Part shown: positions 10,302 through 18,708 of the stretch, in pieces
Layout of the letters: every line of letters begins with the position of its first letter
Numbering within the stretch: position 1 is the first letter of the stretch
Source of the DNA: Gammaproteobacteria bacterium
Lineage (GTDB): Bacteria > Pseudomonadota > Gammaproteobacteria > Pseudomonadales > Azotimanducaceae
Assembly: GCA_026706665.1 (NCBI GenBank)
Contig: JAPOYI010000109.1
Location: 1 to 64,000 of the forward strand
Direction: 5' to 3'
Length of the DNA: 64,000 nucleotides
Position numbers and translations under genes: made by a program
Notes under the pieces: generated by a model
Database searches by the model: none
What the model was told of the DNA's origin: nothing
What the model saw: only the letters and a program-made list of their open reading frames with translations

Positions 10302-11003
10302 GTGCAACGACCGATCGAGAAACCCGCGGGAACGCCGGTTGAGAACCTGGACACGCCGGCGCTCATTGTCGACCTCAACAGGTTGGACGCGAACTTCGCC
10401 GCGGTACCGGGTCCGGCACGGGCGGAAGTCTGGGTCCACGGGACGCCGGCGATCGCCCGACGCCAGTTGTCACATCCGATGGTTTTTGGCATCGCGGTGC
10501 GCAGTATCGGCGAGGCGGAAGTGTTTGCTGCGGCGGGGTTCGATGACATTCGGATACTGCGACCGTTGGTGACCGAGGTGTCGAAACGCCGCGCTGAAGC
10601 GTTGCCAGGATCGATTCACGTGGCTGGATCGGCGATGGGGCAGGGCGACCGTCTGTCCCTGTGGGGCGCCGACGCACTGGACGGCGCGGTGACTGTCTCG
10701 GCGCGCGTGACGAGCGTCCCGGAACAGGGGCGCGCAATTCACGATTGCGGGCAGAAGGCCGTGGGCCGCGACCACGGCGATCCGGGGATCGTCGGAAGTG
10801 ATCGTCTGAAGGCATCGGGAGGCAGCGCGGAACACGGCATCGTGCTTTCTCCGCAGGACGAGCCGCCGTTCGCCGTCGGCGACTGGCTGCAACTGGTTCC
10901 GGCCGACATCGCCACCGTGTTTGCCTTGCACGACTTTGCGTTCGGCGTCCGGAGTGGCCGCCTTGAGATAGTCTGGCCCATCAGCGCGCGCGGAGCCTTC
11001 TGA
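10302..11003 (+). CDS. Shortened D-threonine aldolase/DSD1-like protein, predicted catalytically inactive
   Basis: VENLDTPALIVDLNRLDANF start and SAEHGIVL...VGDWLQLVP C-terminal region match the downstream paralogue family, but only 233 aa and lacks the RPHGKNHK PLP-lysine segment. Confidence 0.65.
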   Translation: MQRPIEKPAGTPVENLDTPALIVDLNRLDANFAAVPGPARAEVWVHGTPAIARRQLSHPMVFGIAVRSIGEAEVFAAAGFDDIRILRPLVTEVSKRRAEALPGSIHVAGSAMGQGDRLSLWGADALDGAVTVSARVTSVPEQGRAIHDCGQKAVGRDHGDPGIVGSDRLKASGGSAEHGIVLSPQDEPPFAVGDWLQLVPADIATVFALHDFAFGVRSGRLEIVWPISARGAF

Positions 11004-12085
11004 TGATCGGGATGCCCGTTGAAGCGCTTGAGACGCCCGTGCTGCTGGTCGACATGGACGCCCTGGAACACAACATCGGTGTCATCGCGGACTTCTACAG
11101 CCATAGGCACATTCGCCTGCGGCCCCATGGCAAGAACCACAAGTCGCCCGGCATACTCGCAATGCAGGTCGCGGCCGGGGGCACGGTGGGCGGTGTGTGT
11201 GCCGCGAAGGTCTCCGAGGCGGAGGTATTCGTGGATGCCGGCGCGGGCAACGTGCTGATCGCGAACCAGGTGGTGGACGCGGACAAGATCCGACGTCTCG
11301 CGTTGCTCGCGGGACGGGCCGAGACAACGGTTGCCGTCGACGACGAGACGCAGGTCGGGAAGCTGGCCGCCGGTGCCCGTTCGGCGGGCACGACCCTGGG
11401 CGTCGTGATCGAAATCGATACCGTCATGCGCCGCGCCGGCGTGCGCTGCATCGAGCATGCCGTTGTCCTGGCGCAGCTCGTCGAGGGAACGCCGGGTCTG
11501 CGGTTCCAGGGAGTCATGAGCCACCAGGTGCCAGCCGCGCGCGCACCGAGCGGGGAACAACGGTTCGCCGAAGGGGGACGGTCCATTCAACGGGTGGTGG
11601 AAGCGAAGAGGGCGATCGAGGCAGTGGGCATTCCGGTGGAAATGGTCTCGACCGGAGAGTCGTGGACTTACGACGTGGCCGCATCGTGCCCGGATGTCAC
11701 CGAGATTGAGGGCGGGACCTACGCCCTCATGGAGGTCCCGTATGGCTACATGCGCGAGTTTCGACTTGCCGCGCGGGTGATGGGGCGCGTGTACGCCCGC
11801 CCGGACGCCCGCACTGCCATAGGCGATGTGCCCATCGAGGCCATAGGCGCGCCCAATGGCTTGCCGACCCTGGAAGGACTCGACGGCGTCAGGGTGACAG
11901 GTATCGACCACCACGGCGTCGTCCTGTCAGGGGAGGACGTTCTCCCCCTTGAGACTGGCGCGCACTTTTTCCTGCTCACGCACCAGCAGGACGTCACCGT
12001 GAATCGTTGGGACCGCCTGGTCGGCGTGCGCGCCGGCGTCGTTGAAGCCATATTCGAGACTCCGGCACGAGGTTGCGTGCACTAG
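11003..12085 (+). CDS. D-threonine aldolase / D-serine dehydratase-like (alanine racemase N-terminal fold) PLP enzyme
   Basis: VEALETPVLLVDMDALEHNI...RLRPHGKNHKSPGIL (PLP Lys), STGESWTYD, IDHHGVVL, LTHQQDVTVN. Confidence 0.88.
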   Translation: MIGMPVEALETPVLLVDMDALEHNIGVIADFYSHRHIRLRPHGKNHKSPGILAMQVAAGGTVGGVCAAKVSEAEVFVDAGAGNVLIANQVVDADKIRRLALLAGRAETTVAVDDETQVGKLAAGARSAGTTLGVVIEIDTVMRRAGVRCIEHAVVLAQLVEGTPGLRFQGVMSHQVPAARAPSGEQRFAEGGRSIQRVVEAKRAIEAVGIPVEMVSTGESWTYDVAASCPDVTEIEGGTYALMEVPYGYMREFRLAARVMGRVYARPDARTAIGDVPIEAIGAPNGLPTLEGLDGVRVTGIDHHGVVLSGEDVLPLETGAHFFLLTHQQDVTVNRWDRLVGVRAGVVEAIFETPARGCVH

Positions 12086-12294
12086 GAGGGTGCGCCGTAG
12101 AACGGCACGTCAGTGCCGATCAAGGCGCAGCATCGTAGGTGGGCTTGGGCGGGGGTGAAAGACGGCACGCCGAAGGGCTGTCGGATTTCATGGCACTAGT
12201 GTGGCCAGGCGCTTGTCGAGTCACGGATTGTCCTTGCGACTCTCGCTCATGGAAGCGTATGATCAACTTCAACTTGAACTTCATGTGAATCGAG

Positions 12295-12531
12295 ATGGTT
12301 TCCGTATCCATGGTCGAATTTCGACGCGACGCTGAAGGTGTTCTGCAACGCGTCGGCCGAGGTGAGCGACTGGTGTTGACTTATCGTGGCCGCCCGGTAG
12401 CCCGGCTTGAACCCTTTACGGAGCCGGCCACTTCCGTTAGCGACCCCATTTACCGCTTGGCGCAGCTTGCCGCTGACCGGGGAGAGTCGCTCACCAACAA
12501 GGAAATGGACGCCATCGTCTATGGCCGATGA
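12295..12531 (+). CDS. Phd/YefM-like antitoxin
   Basis: MVSVSMVEFRRDAEGVLQRVGRGERLVLTYRGRPVARLEP; overlaps downstream PIN gene by 11 nt. Confidence 0.8.
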   Translation: MVSVSMVEFRRDAEGVLQRVGRGERLVLTYRGRPVARLEPFTEPATSVSDPIYRLAQLAADRGESLTNKEMDAIVYGR

Positions 12532-12937
12532 CACGTTCATCGACACCAGCGGATTCTATTCCTTGCTCGTCCGCCGGGATCGGATGCATGCTCGCGCCGC
12601 AGAGTTCATGGCCAATGCGGTCGGTGTCCGAGGTCGATTCGTCACGACCGACTACGTTCTCGACGAGACGGTCACGCTACTGAAGGCAAGGGGGCATGGC
12701 GATCTCGTCGGCCCGGTTTTTGAAGTGATCGACTCATCCGCCGCCATGCGCGTAGAGTGGACGACCTCCGAACGCTTCAACGAGGCAAGGACTTTCTGCC
12801 TGCGTCATCCGGACAAGGACTGGTCCTTTACCGACTGTGTCAGCTTTGTGGTCATGACATCCCTTGGTCTCGTCAAGGCGTTGACCAGTGACGGTCACTT
12901 CAGACAGGCTGGTTTCCGAGTCCTGTTGGACGGTTAG
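12521..12937 (+). CDS. PIN-domain toxin (VapC-like)
   Basis: MADDTFIDTSGFYSLLVRRD...TTDYVLDETVTLLKARG...DWSFTDCVSFVVM; start overlaps antitoxin stop. Confidence 0.85.
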   Translation: MADDTFIDTSGFYSLLVRRDRMHARAAEFMANAVGVRGRFVTTDYVLDETVTLLKARGHGDLVGPVFEVIDSSAAMRVEWTTSERFNEARTFCLRHPDKDWSFTDCVSFVVMTSLGLVKALTSDGHFRQAGFRVLLDG

Positions 12938-13022
12938 TCCAGATACGATACATACATCGGCTTGTCCGTCAGAGCGAAATCAGCATAGGCTTTCGCGACA
13001 CATTCGCTCCAGGTAAGAAACC

Positions 13023-13799
13023 ATGTCCGACTACGATACCGTCCTTTACGAAATCGACGGCAACCTCGCCACCGTTACGCTCAACCGGCCCGAGAGCCTC
13101 AACGGCATCACGGGAACGCTCAACCGGGAAGTCCACGAATGTCTGCGCGAGGTGGCGGTCGACGAGCGTGTTCGCGTTGTGATCTTCACGGGCGCCGGCC
13201 GCGCCTTCTGTCCGGGCGCGGATCTCAGGGCATCCACCAGCGGCGAACCACAGGAGCCGAACAAGAAGGAGTACTTCCACATCACGACGCTGCTCCACGA
13301 AATGCCAAAGATCACGATCGCCGCGATCAATGGCGCGTGCGCCGGTGCGGGTCTGGGCTGGGCGTGCGCCTGTGACCTGCGCTATGCGAGCGAGCGGGCG
13401 ATGTTCAACTCCGCGTTTCTCGGTGTCGGGATATCCGGCGACATGGGCGGACCCTGGCTCCTGCCCCGGATCGTCGGGGCGACCAAGGCGCGGGAACTGT
13501 TCTTCATGTCGCAGAAGTTCAGTGCCGAGGACGCGGAAGGCATGGGCCTGGTCCTCAAGACCTTCCCGGACGAGACATTTCGCGACGACGTGCGGGAGAT
13601 CGCCGAACGCCTGTCGAAGTCGGCACCGCTGGCTATCGGCGAGATGAAACGGAACTTCATCAACGCCGAGAACATGCCGCTGCGCGAGTACATCGAGCTC
13701 GAGACCGAGCGCCACATGCGAACGGGGTCGAGCAACGACTCCCGGGAGGCAATGCGCGCGTTCATGGAGAAGCGCGAGCCGAAGTTCGAAGGCCGCTAA
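13023..13799 (+). CDS. Enoyl-CoA hydratase/isomerase family protein
   Basis: LNRPESLNGITGTL, FTGAGRAFCPGADL, AAINGACAGAGLGWACACDLRYAS. Confidence 0.93.
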   Translation: MSDYDTVLYEIDGNLATVTLNRPESLNGITGTLNREVHECLREVAVDERVRVVIFTGAGRAFCPGADLRASTSGEPQEPNKKEYFHITTLLHEMPKITIAAINGACAGAGLGWACACDLRYASERAMFNSAFLGVGISGDMGGPWLLPRIVGATKARELFFMSQKFSAEDAEGMGLVLKTFPDETFRDDVREIAERLSKSAPLAIGEMKRNFINAENMPLREYIELETERHMRTGSSNDSREAMRAFMEKREPKFEGR

Positions 13800-13815
13800 C
13801 GTTCCGGCTTGTGCG

Positions 13816-14904
13816 CTACGGCCACCGAATCCGTAGCTGCAATTCCTCGCTGGTGCGGTTGAACCACTCCACGACCTCGCGGTGATAGGGAATGCCCTCG
13901 GCCCTGCGCCGCAGGGTTTCCTCGTGCTCTATCAGGCCGGCGTAGTAGACCCGCTCGTGCCCGGGAGCGGGCTTCATCGTGCTGAGCCGCTCGAGCAGCG
14001 CGTCCATGTCGCGCTTGAACTGATTGAGGTCGGTGAAGGCGTCGATCCTGAACGCCATGACGAACTGGGAGGTGCTGCGCCGTCCGGCGAGAAAGCCCGG
14101 CCCGTTGCCGGACAGGATTCCCGACATGATGTCGGCAATGGCAGCGAAGCCGTAACCCTTGTGGCTGCCGTTCTCCCGCGTGCCTCCGAACGGCAGCATC
14201 CGGTTCTGGCCGCCCTCGGGCGCGTCGATTCGCTCCATGATGGGGCTTCCGTCGAGGTCGGCGATCCACCCCGGCTCCAGTTTCGATCCGACCCGTCTTG
14301 AGAGCGCCAGCTTGTTGGCGGCGATCTGTGTCGTGGCCACGTCGAAAACGAACGGGGGATACTCGCTGGCCGGTGCCGCCCAGGCGATGGGATGGGTGCC
14401 GAAGACCGGTTCCGTACCGTAGGTGGGAATCATGTGATCGCCGGCGGCGGACACCATGCAAACGCCGATCATGTCGCGCTCGATGGCCATGAGCGGGTAG
14501 TAGGCGAGCATGCCGACATGTCCGCAGTTGCGCACCCCGACGGCGCCGATGCCGCTCGCCTCGGCTTTTTCCATGGCCATTTCCATCGCGCGCGGACCGA
14601 CCTGCAGGCCAATGCCGCGGTCTCCGTCGAGGGTGGCGCTGACGGCGGACTCGCGCACGGCATGAACATTCGGGTCGGGATTGAAGCGCCCCGCCTGGTA
14701 CGACTCGATGTAGCGCCGCAACATGTTGGAGATGCCGTGGCTCTCGCAGCCGCGCAGGTCGCTGGTGATGAGCACTTCGGCGCAGAGCGCCGCGTCATCC
14801 GCGTTGAGGCCCATCCTTTCGAAGATGGCTTGCGTCCCGGCCAGCGCGGCGTCTTCGGACACCCGCACGACGTCGGCGTCCGGGACGAGGAAACGCTCAA
14901 GCAT
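13816..14904 (-). CDS. Ldh family (malate/L-lactate dehydrogenase-like) oxidoreductase
   Basis: SDLRGCESHGISNMLRRYIESYQAG, GNGPGFL, AGLIEHEETLRRRAEGIPYHREVVEWFN. Confidence 0.88.
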   Translation of the reverse strand: MLERFLVPDADVVRVSEDAALAGTQAIFERMGLNADDAALCAEVLITSDLRGCESHGISNMLRRYIESYQAGRFNPDPNVHAVRESAVSATLDGDRGIGLQVGPRAMEMAMEKAEASGIGAVGVRNCGHVGMLAYYPLMAIERDMIGVCMVSAAGDHMIPTYGTEPVFGTHPIAWAAPASEYPPFVFDVATTQIAANKLALSRRVGSKLEPGWIADLDGSPIMERIDAPEGGQNRMLPFGGTRENGSHKGYGFAAIADIMSGILSGNGPGFLAGRRSTSQFVMAFRIDAFTDLNQFKRDMDALLERLSTMKPAPGHERVYYAGLIEHEETLRRRAEGIPYHREVVEWFNRTSEELQLRIRWP

Positions 14905-14938
14905 TCTCTTGCTCCGCGAGGCGTCTGGCGCGAGGCCG

Positions 14939-17485
14939 CTACAGTGCCGCCAGCGCTTCCCTTTGCCGCGTGAGACGCGCATCGCGGTCCCGTGCGAACC
15001 GTTCGACGCCTGCCAGGATCGAATCACGGTCCAGGTGCGCTTCCGCAATCACGTCGGGCTCCAGGCCACCGGTCAACCAGCGGTTGTGCCAGTCGGAGAC
15101 CATCGAGTACTCGGCGGTCAGCGGCCCGACATCGCGCAGGGGCCACATGCGCTGGGTGCCGGTGGTGACGATCATCAGGTCGTGTCTCGCCTCCGGTGGC
15201 AGCACCGCGTCGCGATACGCCTGCGGTTGACGTTCGAACAGTTCTTCGCTGATGGCGGCGATCACCTTGACGTTGATGCCTTCGGCTTCCAGGTCGGGCA
15301 GCGCCCGCAGGAGGTTGACGGTGGAACTGGACCCTTGCGTAAGGACATGGCCATGCCTGGGCTTGCCGGGTTCGAAATCGCGCAGGACGTAGAAGCCCTT
15401 GGCGGCGGCCTTCAGGTCAGTGTCGGCGAACGTCGAGCGGTCGGCGACCGGGAAGTCCGGCCGCGCGACTTCGAGGACGATCACGCCCACCAGCGGTTCC
15501 CGGGCGGCAATCTCCGCGGCGGCGAAGTAGCCTGGGGCGACATCGTTGTAATCCCAGAAATTGAGCACGATGACCTGGCCGCGGGGGAACAGCTTCCAGA
15601 CCTGGGGCGCGAATATGCCGAAGTGGGTACGTGCGTCGGCCGCCGTTTCGGGGCCCGAGTGACCGGCGAGAACATTGAGCACGCCGACCCGGAACGGGCT
15701 GTCCTGGTTCTGTTGGCTCCAGACCCGCGCTGGCAGGTACATGAAGGGCGTGAATGCGCCATAGCTGCCGCTCATCGCCCAGACACCGCTGTGCACGTTG
15801 GGATCGAGGGATGCGCTCTGGCCGACCAGCCCGATCGCGGTGGACGCGTTGCCGGCTTCCTGGATCGCCGCCTTGAAGCGCGTGCCCGCCTGGTTTGTGC
15901 GCGGGTCGTAGTGTCCGGTCAGCGTTCCCTTCTCGACGTTGATGGAGTTCGACAGATCGGCGGACACGGTGAGGAAACGGTTTTCGGTGACGTGGTTGAG
16001 CCACTTGATGACTTCGGAGATCGCCCGCCTCGTGCCGGCGACCGCACCCGGCTGCTTGAACAGTTCCACGCCGATTTCCTGGGTCTCGCCGTTCAGGTTC
16101 CCCGCCACCGTGCATGGTTCTACCGGGAGTGCATCGACGCGCAACCGGTCGTCCTGAAATGGATCCTTCCTGACGTCGAAGCGGAGCCTGGCATCATCGG
16201 TCACGCGGTCGCCGATGTCCGCCAGGCGATCAGTGAGCCATACGCCGCGGCCGTCCTTCTCCAGCACGGACATGACGATGTCGATGTTGGTCTTGAATTG
16301 GCGCAGCCGCTCGGCCTCGTCGGAAACCGCGCCGTCGCGGATGCCTTCGAAGGCAACGCCGAAACGCTGTTCGAAGGTCTCGGCCAGGGCGACGAAATAG
16401 GGTTCGTTCATCTTCATTTCGTAGGGGTGGCTGTGATAGCCGACCACCTGCGGTCCGAAACCTGGAATCTCGCCGTTTCGCGCGGCGGGCCACCAGCCCT
16501 TGGTGGTCCTGCCCACCACGATCATCGGTCGCCGATCATCGGGGTCCCACGTGTCCATGGTCTTGAGTGCGGCCACCACCTGGTCGTAGTCGTTGCCGTT
16601 CTCCAGGGTGAGGACGTTCCAGCCGTAGGCGGCCCACTGGTCGGCGATGCGATAGCCGTCGTTGGACTCGGGTACCACGCCGCCGATCAACGAGTCGTCG
16701 ATGCCGGCGTTGTTGAATGAAAGGAGGATGCGCAGACGCTTGCCTACCTGCTGGGCTACGGCGGCGGTTTTGAATTCCTGCGAGTGGCCGGAAGTCATGG
16801 CGAATTCGCCCTCCAGCGCGACGATCTTCGGGGATTCCCCCGCGCCCATGAAGTCCCAGAATGCGGCCTTGCCGGCCGCGGTGGCGATCCCGATTCCCGA
16901 CGGCCCGCCGTTGACGTCGTTGATGAGATCAGTGGTCTCGGAGTGACCGGCAAGGGAACGAATGCCACGCAGCCTGGCCTGGGCGAACAGGGGATCGTCG
17001 CTGAGGCCGTGGTCCGAAAGCAACCTCAGCAGAACGCCGGCGCCGCGGCGGAATCCGAGGCAGTCAATGGGCAGAATGGCGACTTCGGGATCGACGCGGA
17101 AACGTTCGTCGCCGGTGGCGTCGAAGCGGCGCGCCATGGCTTCGCCCATGATCATCCATAGCGCGTAGAGGGTTGGGATGTTGTGGCCTCCCGCAAGCAG
17201 CAGCCTGTCCCCGAACGGGTGCTTGGGCCGACGGTAGTCGTAGAGGAGACCGCCGTTTTCCGGTCCGACAAGGTGCAGGGCGATGTTGTAGGGCGTATAG
17301 GCGAGTGGACCGCCGAAGTGGCCGGTCTGCGCGTAGTTTCCGAGCAGTGTCAACGTCATGGCCGTCATGAAGCCGACGTCCTCCAGTCTTTCGCGCTCGT
17401 AGGCGGGGACCTCGACGCTAGATTCGGTGGATGCGCCGCCACAGGCGGCGCTCCCGATCAGGACCTCTGTTCGGTTGGCGACCAT
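14939..17485 (-). CDS. Transketolase-family (ThDP-dependent) protein, 848 aa
   Basis: GPENGGLLYDYRRPKHPFGDRLLLAGGHNIPTLYALW, ALEGEFAMTSGHSQEFKTAAVAQQ, LSFNNAGIDDSL, GLVGQSASLDPNVHSGVWAMSGSYGAFTPFMYLPARVWSQQNQDSPFRVGVLNVLAGHSGPETA. Confidence 0.8.
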   Translation of the reverse strand: MVANRTEVLIGSAACGGASTESSVEVPAYERERLEDVGFMTAMTLTLLGNYAQTGHFGGPLAYTPYNIALHLVGPENGGLLYDYRRPKHPFGDRLLLAGGHNIPTLYALWMIMGEAMARRFDATGDERFRVDPEVAILPIDCLGFRRGAGVLLRLLSDHGLSDDPLFAQARLRGIRSLAGHSETTDLINDVNGGPSGIGIATAAGKAAFWDFMGAGESPKIVALEGEFAMTSGHSQEFKTAAVAQQVGKRLRILLSFNNAGIDDSLIGGVVPESNDGYRIADQWAAYGWNVLTLENGNDYDQVVAALKTMDTWDPDDRRPMIVVGRTTKGWWPAARNGEIPGFGPQVVGYHSHPYEMKMNEPYFVALAETFEQRFGVAFEGIRDGAVSDEAERLRQFKTNIDIVMSVLEKDGRGVWLTDRLADIGDRVTDDARLRFDVRKDPFQDDRLRVDALPVEPCTVAGNLNGETQEIGVELFKQPGAVAGTRRAISEVIKWLNHVTENRFLTVSADLSNSINVEKGTLTGHYDPRTNQAGTRFKAAIQEAGNASTAIGLVGQSASLDPNVHSGVWAMSGSYGAFTPFMYLPARVWSQQNQDSPFRVGVLNVLAGHSGPETAADARTHFGIFAPQVWKLFPRGQVIVLNFWDYNDVAPGYFAAAEIAAREPLVGVIVLEVARPDFPVADRSTFADTDLKAAAKGFYVLRDFEPGKPRHGHVLTQGSSSTVNLLRALPDLEAEGINVKVIAAISEELFERQPQAYRDAVLPPEARHDLMIVTTGTQRMWPLRDVGPLTAEYSMVSDWHNRWLTGGLEPDVIAEAHLDRDSILAGVERFARDRDARLTRQREALAAL

Positions 17486-17757
17486 CTATACCCTCATGGT
17501 AAGTTGTTTGGAAACAATGGTTTAACTAGTGCAGTGTGGAGACGTTCCCGCTGTTTTGGGGCTGGCGCCCCATGGCACGTCCCCAAGGCAATCTCACGGG
17601 AAAGGCTACCGCAGGCCGCGCCCGCCGTCACCTGTTTGTCACGCCATCAGGCGCCGGGCACCCCTCACAAAAAGACAACGCCGAGCCGACAGGCGACGAC
17701 CGTGGGGCACTTTCGGGTGTTTTTTCGATGTGTTGCCGTACGGGGAGGGTGGAGTTC

Positions 17758-17949
17758 TCAGACCGCTTCGTGCAAGGCCTTGCCGACGGGAGAGAGCGTC
17801 TCTATGAATGCCTCGGCGTATTCCCGGCAGCAGCCACAGCCGGTGCCGACGCCGAGCTTGTCGGCTATGGCGTCGAGACTTGCGTGGCCGTCCTCGACCG
17901 CGTCCCTGATCTCGGCGTCCTTGACCGCTTGGCACAGGCATACGTACAT
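17758..17949 (-). CDS. bfd: Bacterioferritin-associated ferredoxin
   Basis: MYVCLCQAVKDAEIRDAVEDG...LGVGTGCGCCREYAEAFI, four Cys Bfd/[2Fe-2S] pattern; divergent from bfr. Confidence 0.92.
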   Translation of the reverse strand: MYVCLCQAVKDAEIRDAVEDGHASLDAIADKLGVGTGCGCCREYAEAFIETLSPVGKALHEAV

Positions 17950-17966
17950 CGCGGGAGAATTCTAAA

Positions 17967-17981
17967 TGAGAATGATTAGTA
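17967..17981. promoter_or_regulatory. Fur-box-like site 1 (TGAGAATGATTAGTA)
   Basis: 12/15 match by eye to 7-1-7 consensus TGATAATGATTATCA, in bfd-bfr divergent intergenic region. Confidence 0.55.
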
Positions 17982-18034
17982 ATAGCAAATGTATATGGCC
18001 ATTGGTCCGTAACGATCTTTTGGCAGATCGCATC

Positions 18035-18049
18035 TGATAATAATTTTCA
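18035..18049. promoter_or_regulatory. Fur-box-like site 2 (TGATAATAATTTTCA)
   Basis: 13/15 match by eye to 7-1-7 consensus TGATAATGATTATCA, upstream of bfr promoter-like sequence. Confidence 0.6.
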
Positions 18050-18071
18050 TTTATATTTCAAAAAGTTATGT

Positions 18072-18100
18072 TTGACATGGGCTGTGAACAAAGAGATAGT
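18072..18100 (+). promoter_or_regulatory. Sigma70-like promoter for bfr (TTGACA - 17 nt - GATAGT)
   Basis: Perfect -35 hexamer, 17-nt spacer, 4/6 -10 match, 32 nt upstream of bfr ATG. Confidence 0.5.
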
Positions 18101-18132
18101 GTGCGGAGCATCAAGCGACAGTCGGGCCAGCT

Positions 18133-18603
18133 ATGAAACCGCAACATTCGGACATCATCGGACACCTGAACGGCGTGCTGAAGAACGAGTTGACGGCAAT
18201 CAACCAGTATTTCCTGCATTCGAAAATGCTCACCGACTGGGGCATGGGAGAACTCGGCGAAGCCGAAAAGAAAGAGTCCATCGACGAGATGCATCACGCC
18301 GACAGGCTCATCGAGCGGATTCTCTTCCTCGAAGGACTCCCGAACCTGCAGGACCTGGGAAAGCTGCTCGTCGGTACCGATGTCGAGGAGATCCTGAGGT
18401 GCGACCTCGAGCTTGAGATGCAGGCGATGCCGATGCTGCGCGAAGCCATCGCCTTTTCGGAGTCCATATCCGACTACGTCAGCCGGGAACTCTTCGAATC
18501 CATCCTCGAGTCGGAGGAGGAGCACGTCGACTGGCTCGAGACGCAACTCGAACTTATCGGCAAGACCGGCATCCGGAATTACATCCAATCAGCCGTCTCA
18601 TAG
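18133..18603 (+). CDS. bfr: Bacterioferritin
   Basis: [17 protein letters not shown]...[31 protein letters not shown]...[15 protein letters not shown]; axial haem Met retained. Confidence 0.96.
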   Translation: MKPQHSDIIGHLNGVLKNELTAINQYFLHSKMLTDWGMGELGEAEKKESIDEMHHADRLIERILFLEGLPNLQDLGKLLVGTDVEEILRCDLELEMQAMPMLREAIAFSESISDYVSRELFESILESEEEHVDWLETQLELIGKTGIRNYIQSAVS

Positions 18604-18708
18604 TTCTGTGTCATAACCGTAGGCAGTACCTGCCGAGCGCTTTGGAATCCCGTTCGCGCGCGGTTCATCCGCGCTTTTCGCTGTGCGGCTGAGACGGGTG
18701 TCGGCGTG

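Noticed and set aside
12103-12118. Hairpin CGGCAC-GTCA-GTGCCG after the D-threonine-aldolase-like gene
   Set aside because: Short stem with no T-tract; too weak to call a terminator.
14723-16720. 665-aa plus-strand ORF
   Set aside because: Antisense to the transketolase-like and Ldh-family genes, which have clear motifs.
17699-17717. 15-mer ccgtggggcactttc shared with about 31641
   Set aside because: A shared exact 15-mer is expected by chance in 64 kb; no extended similarity around it.
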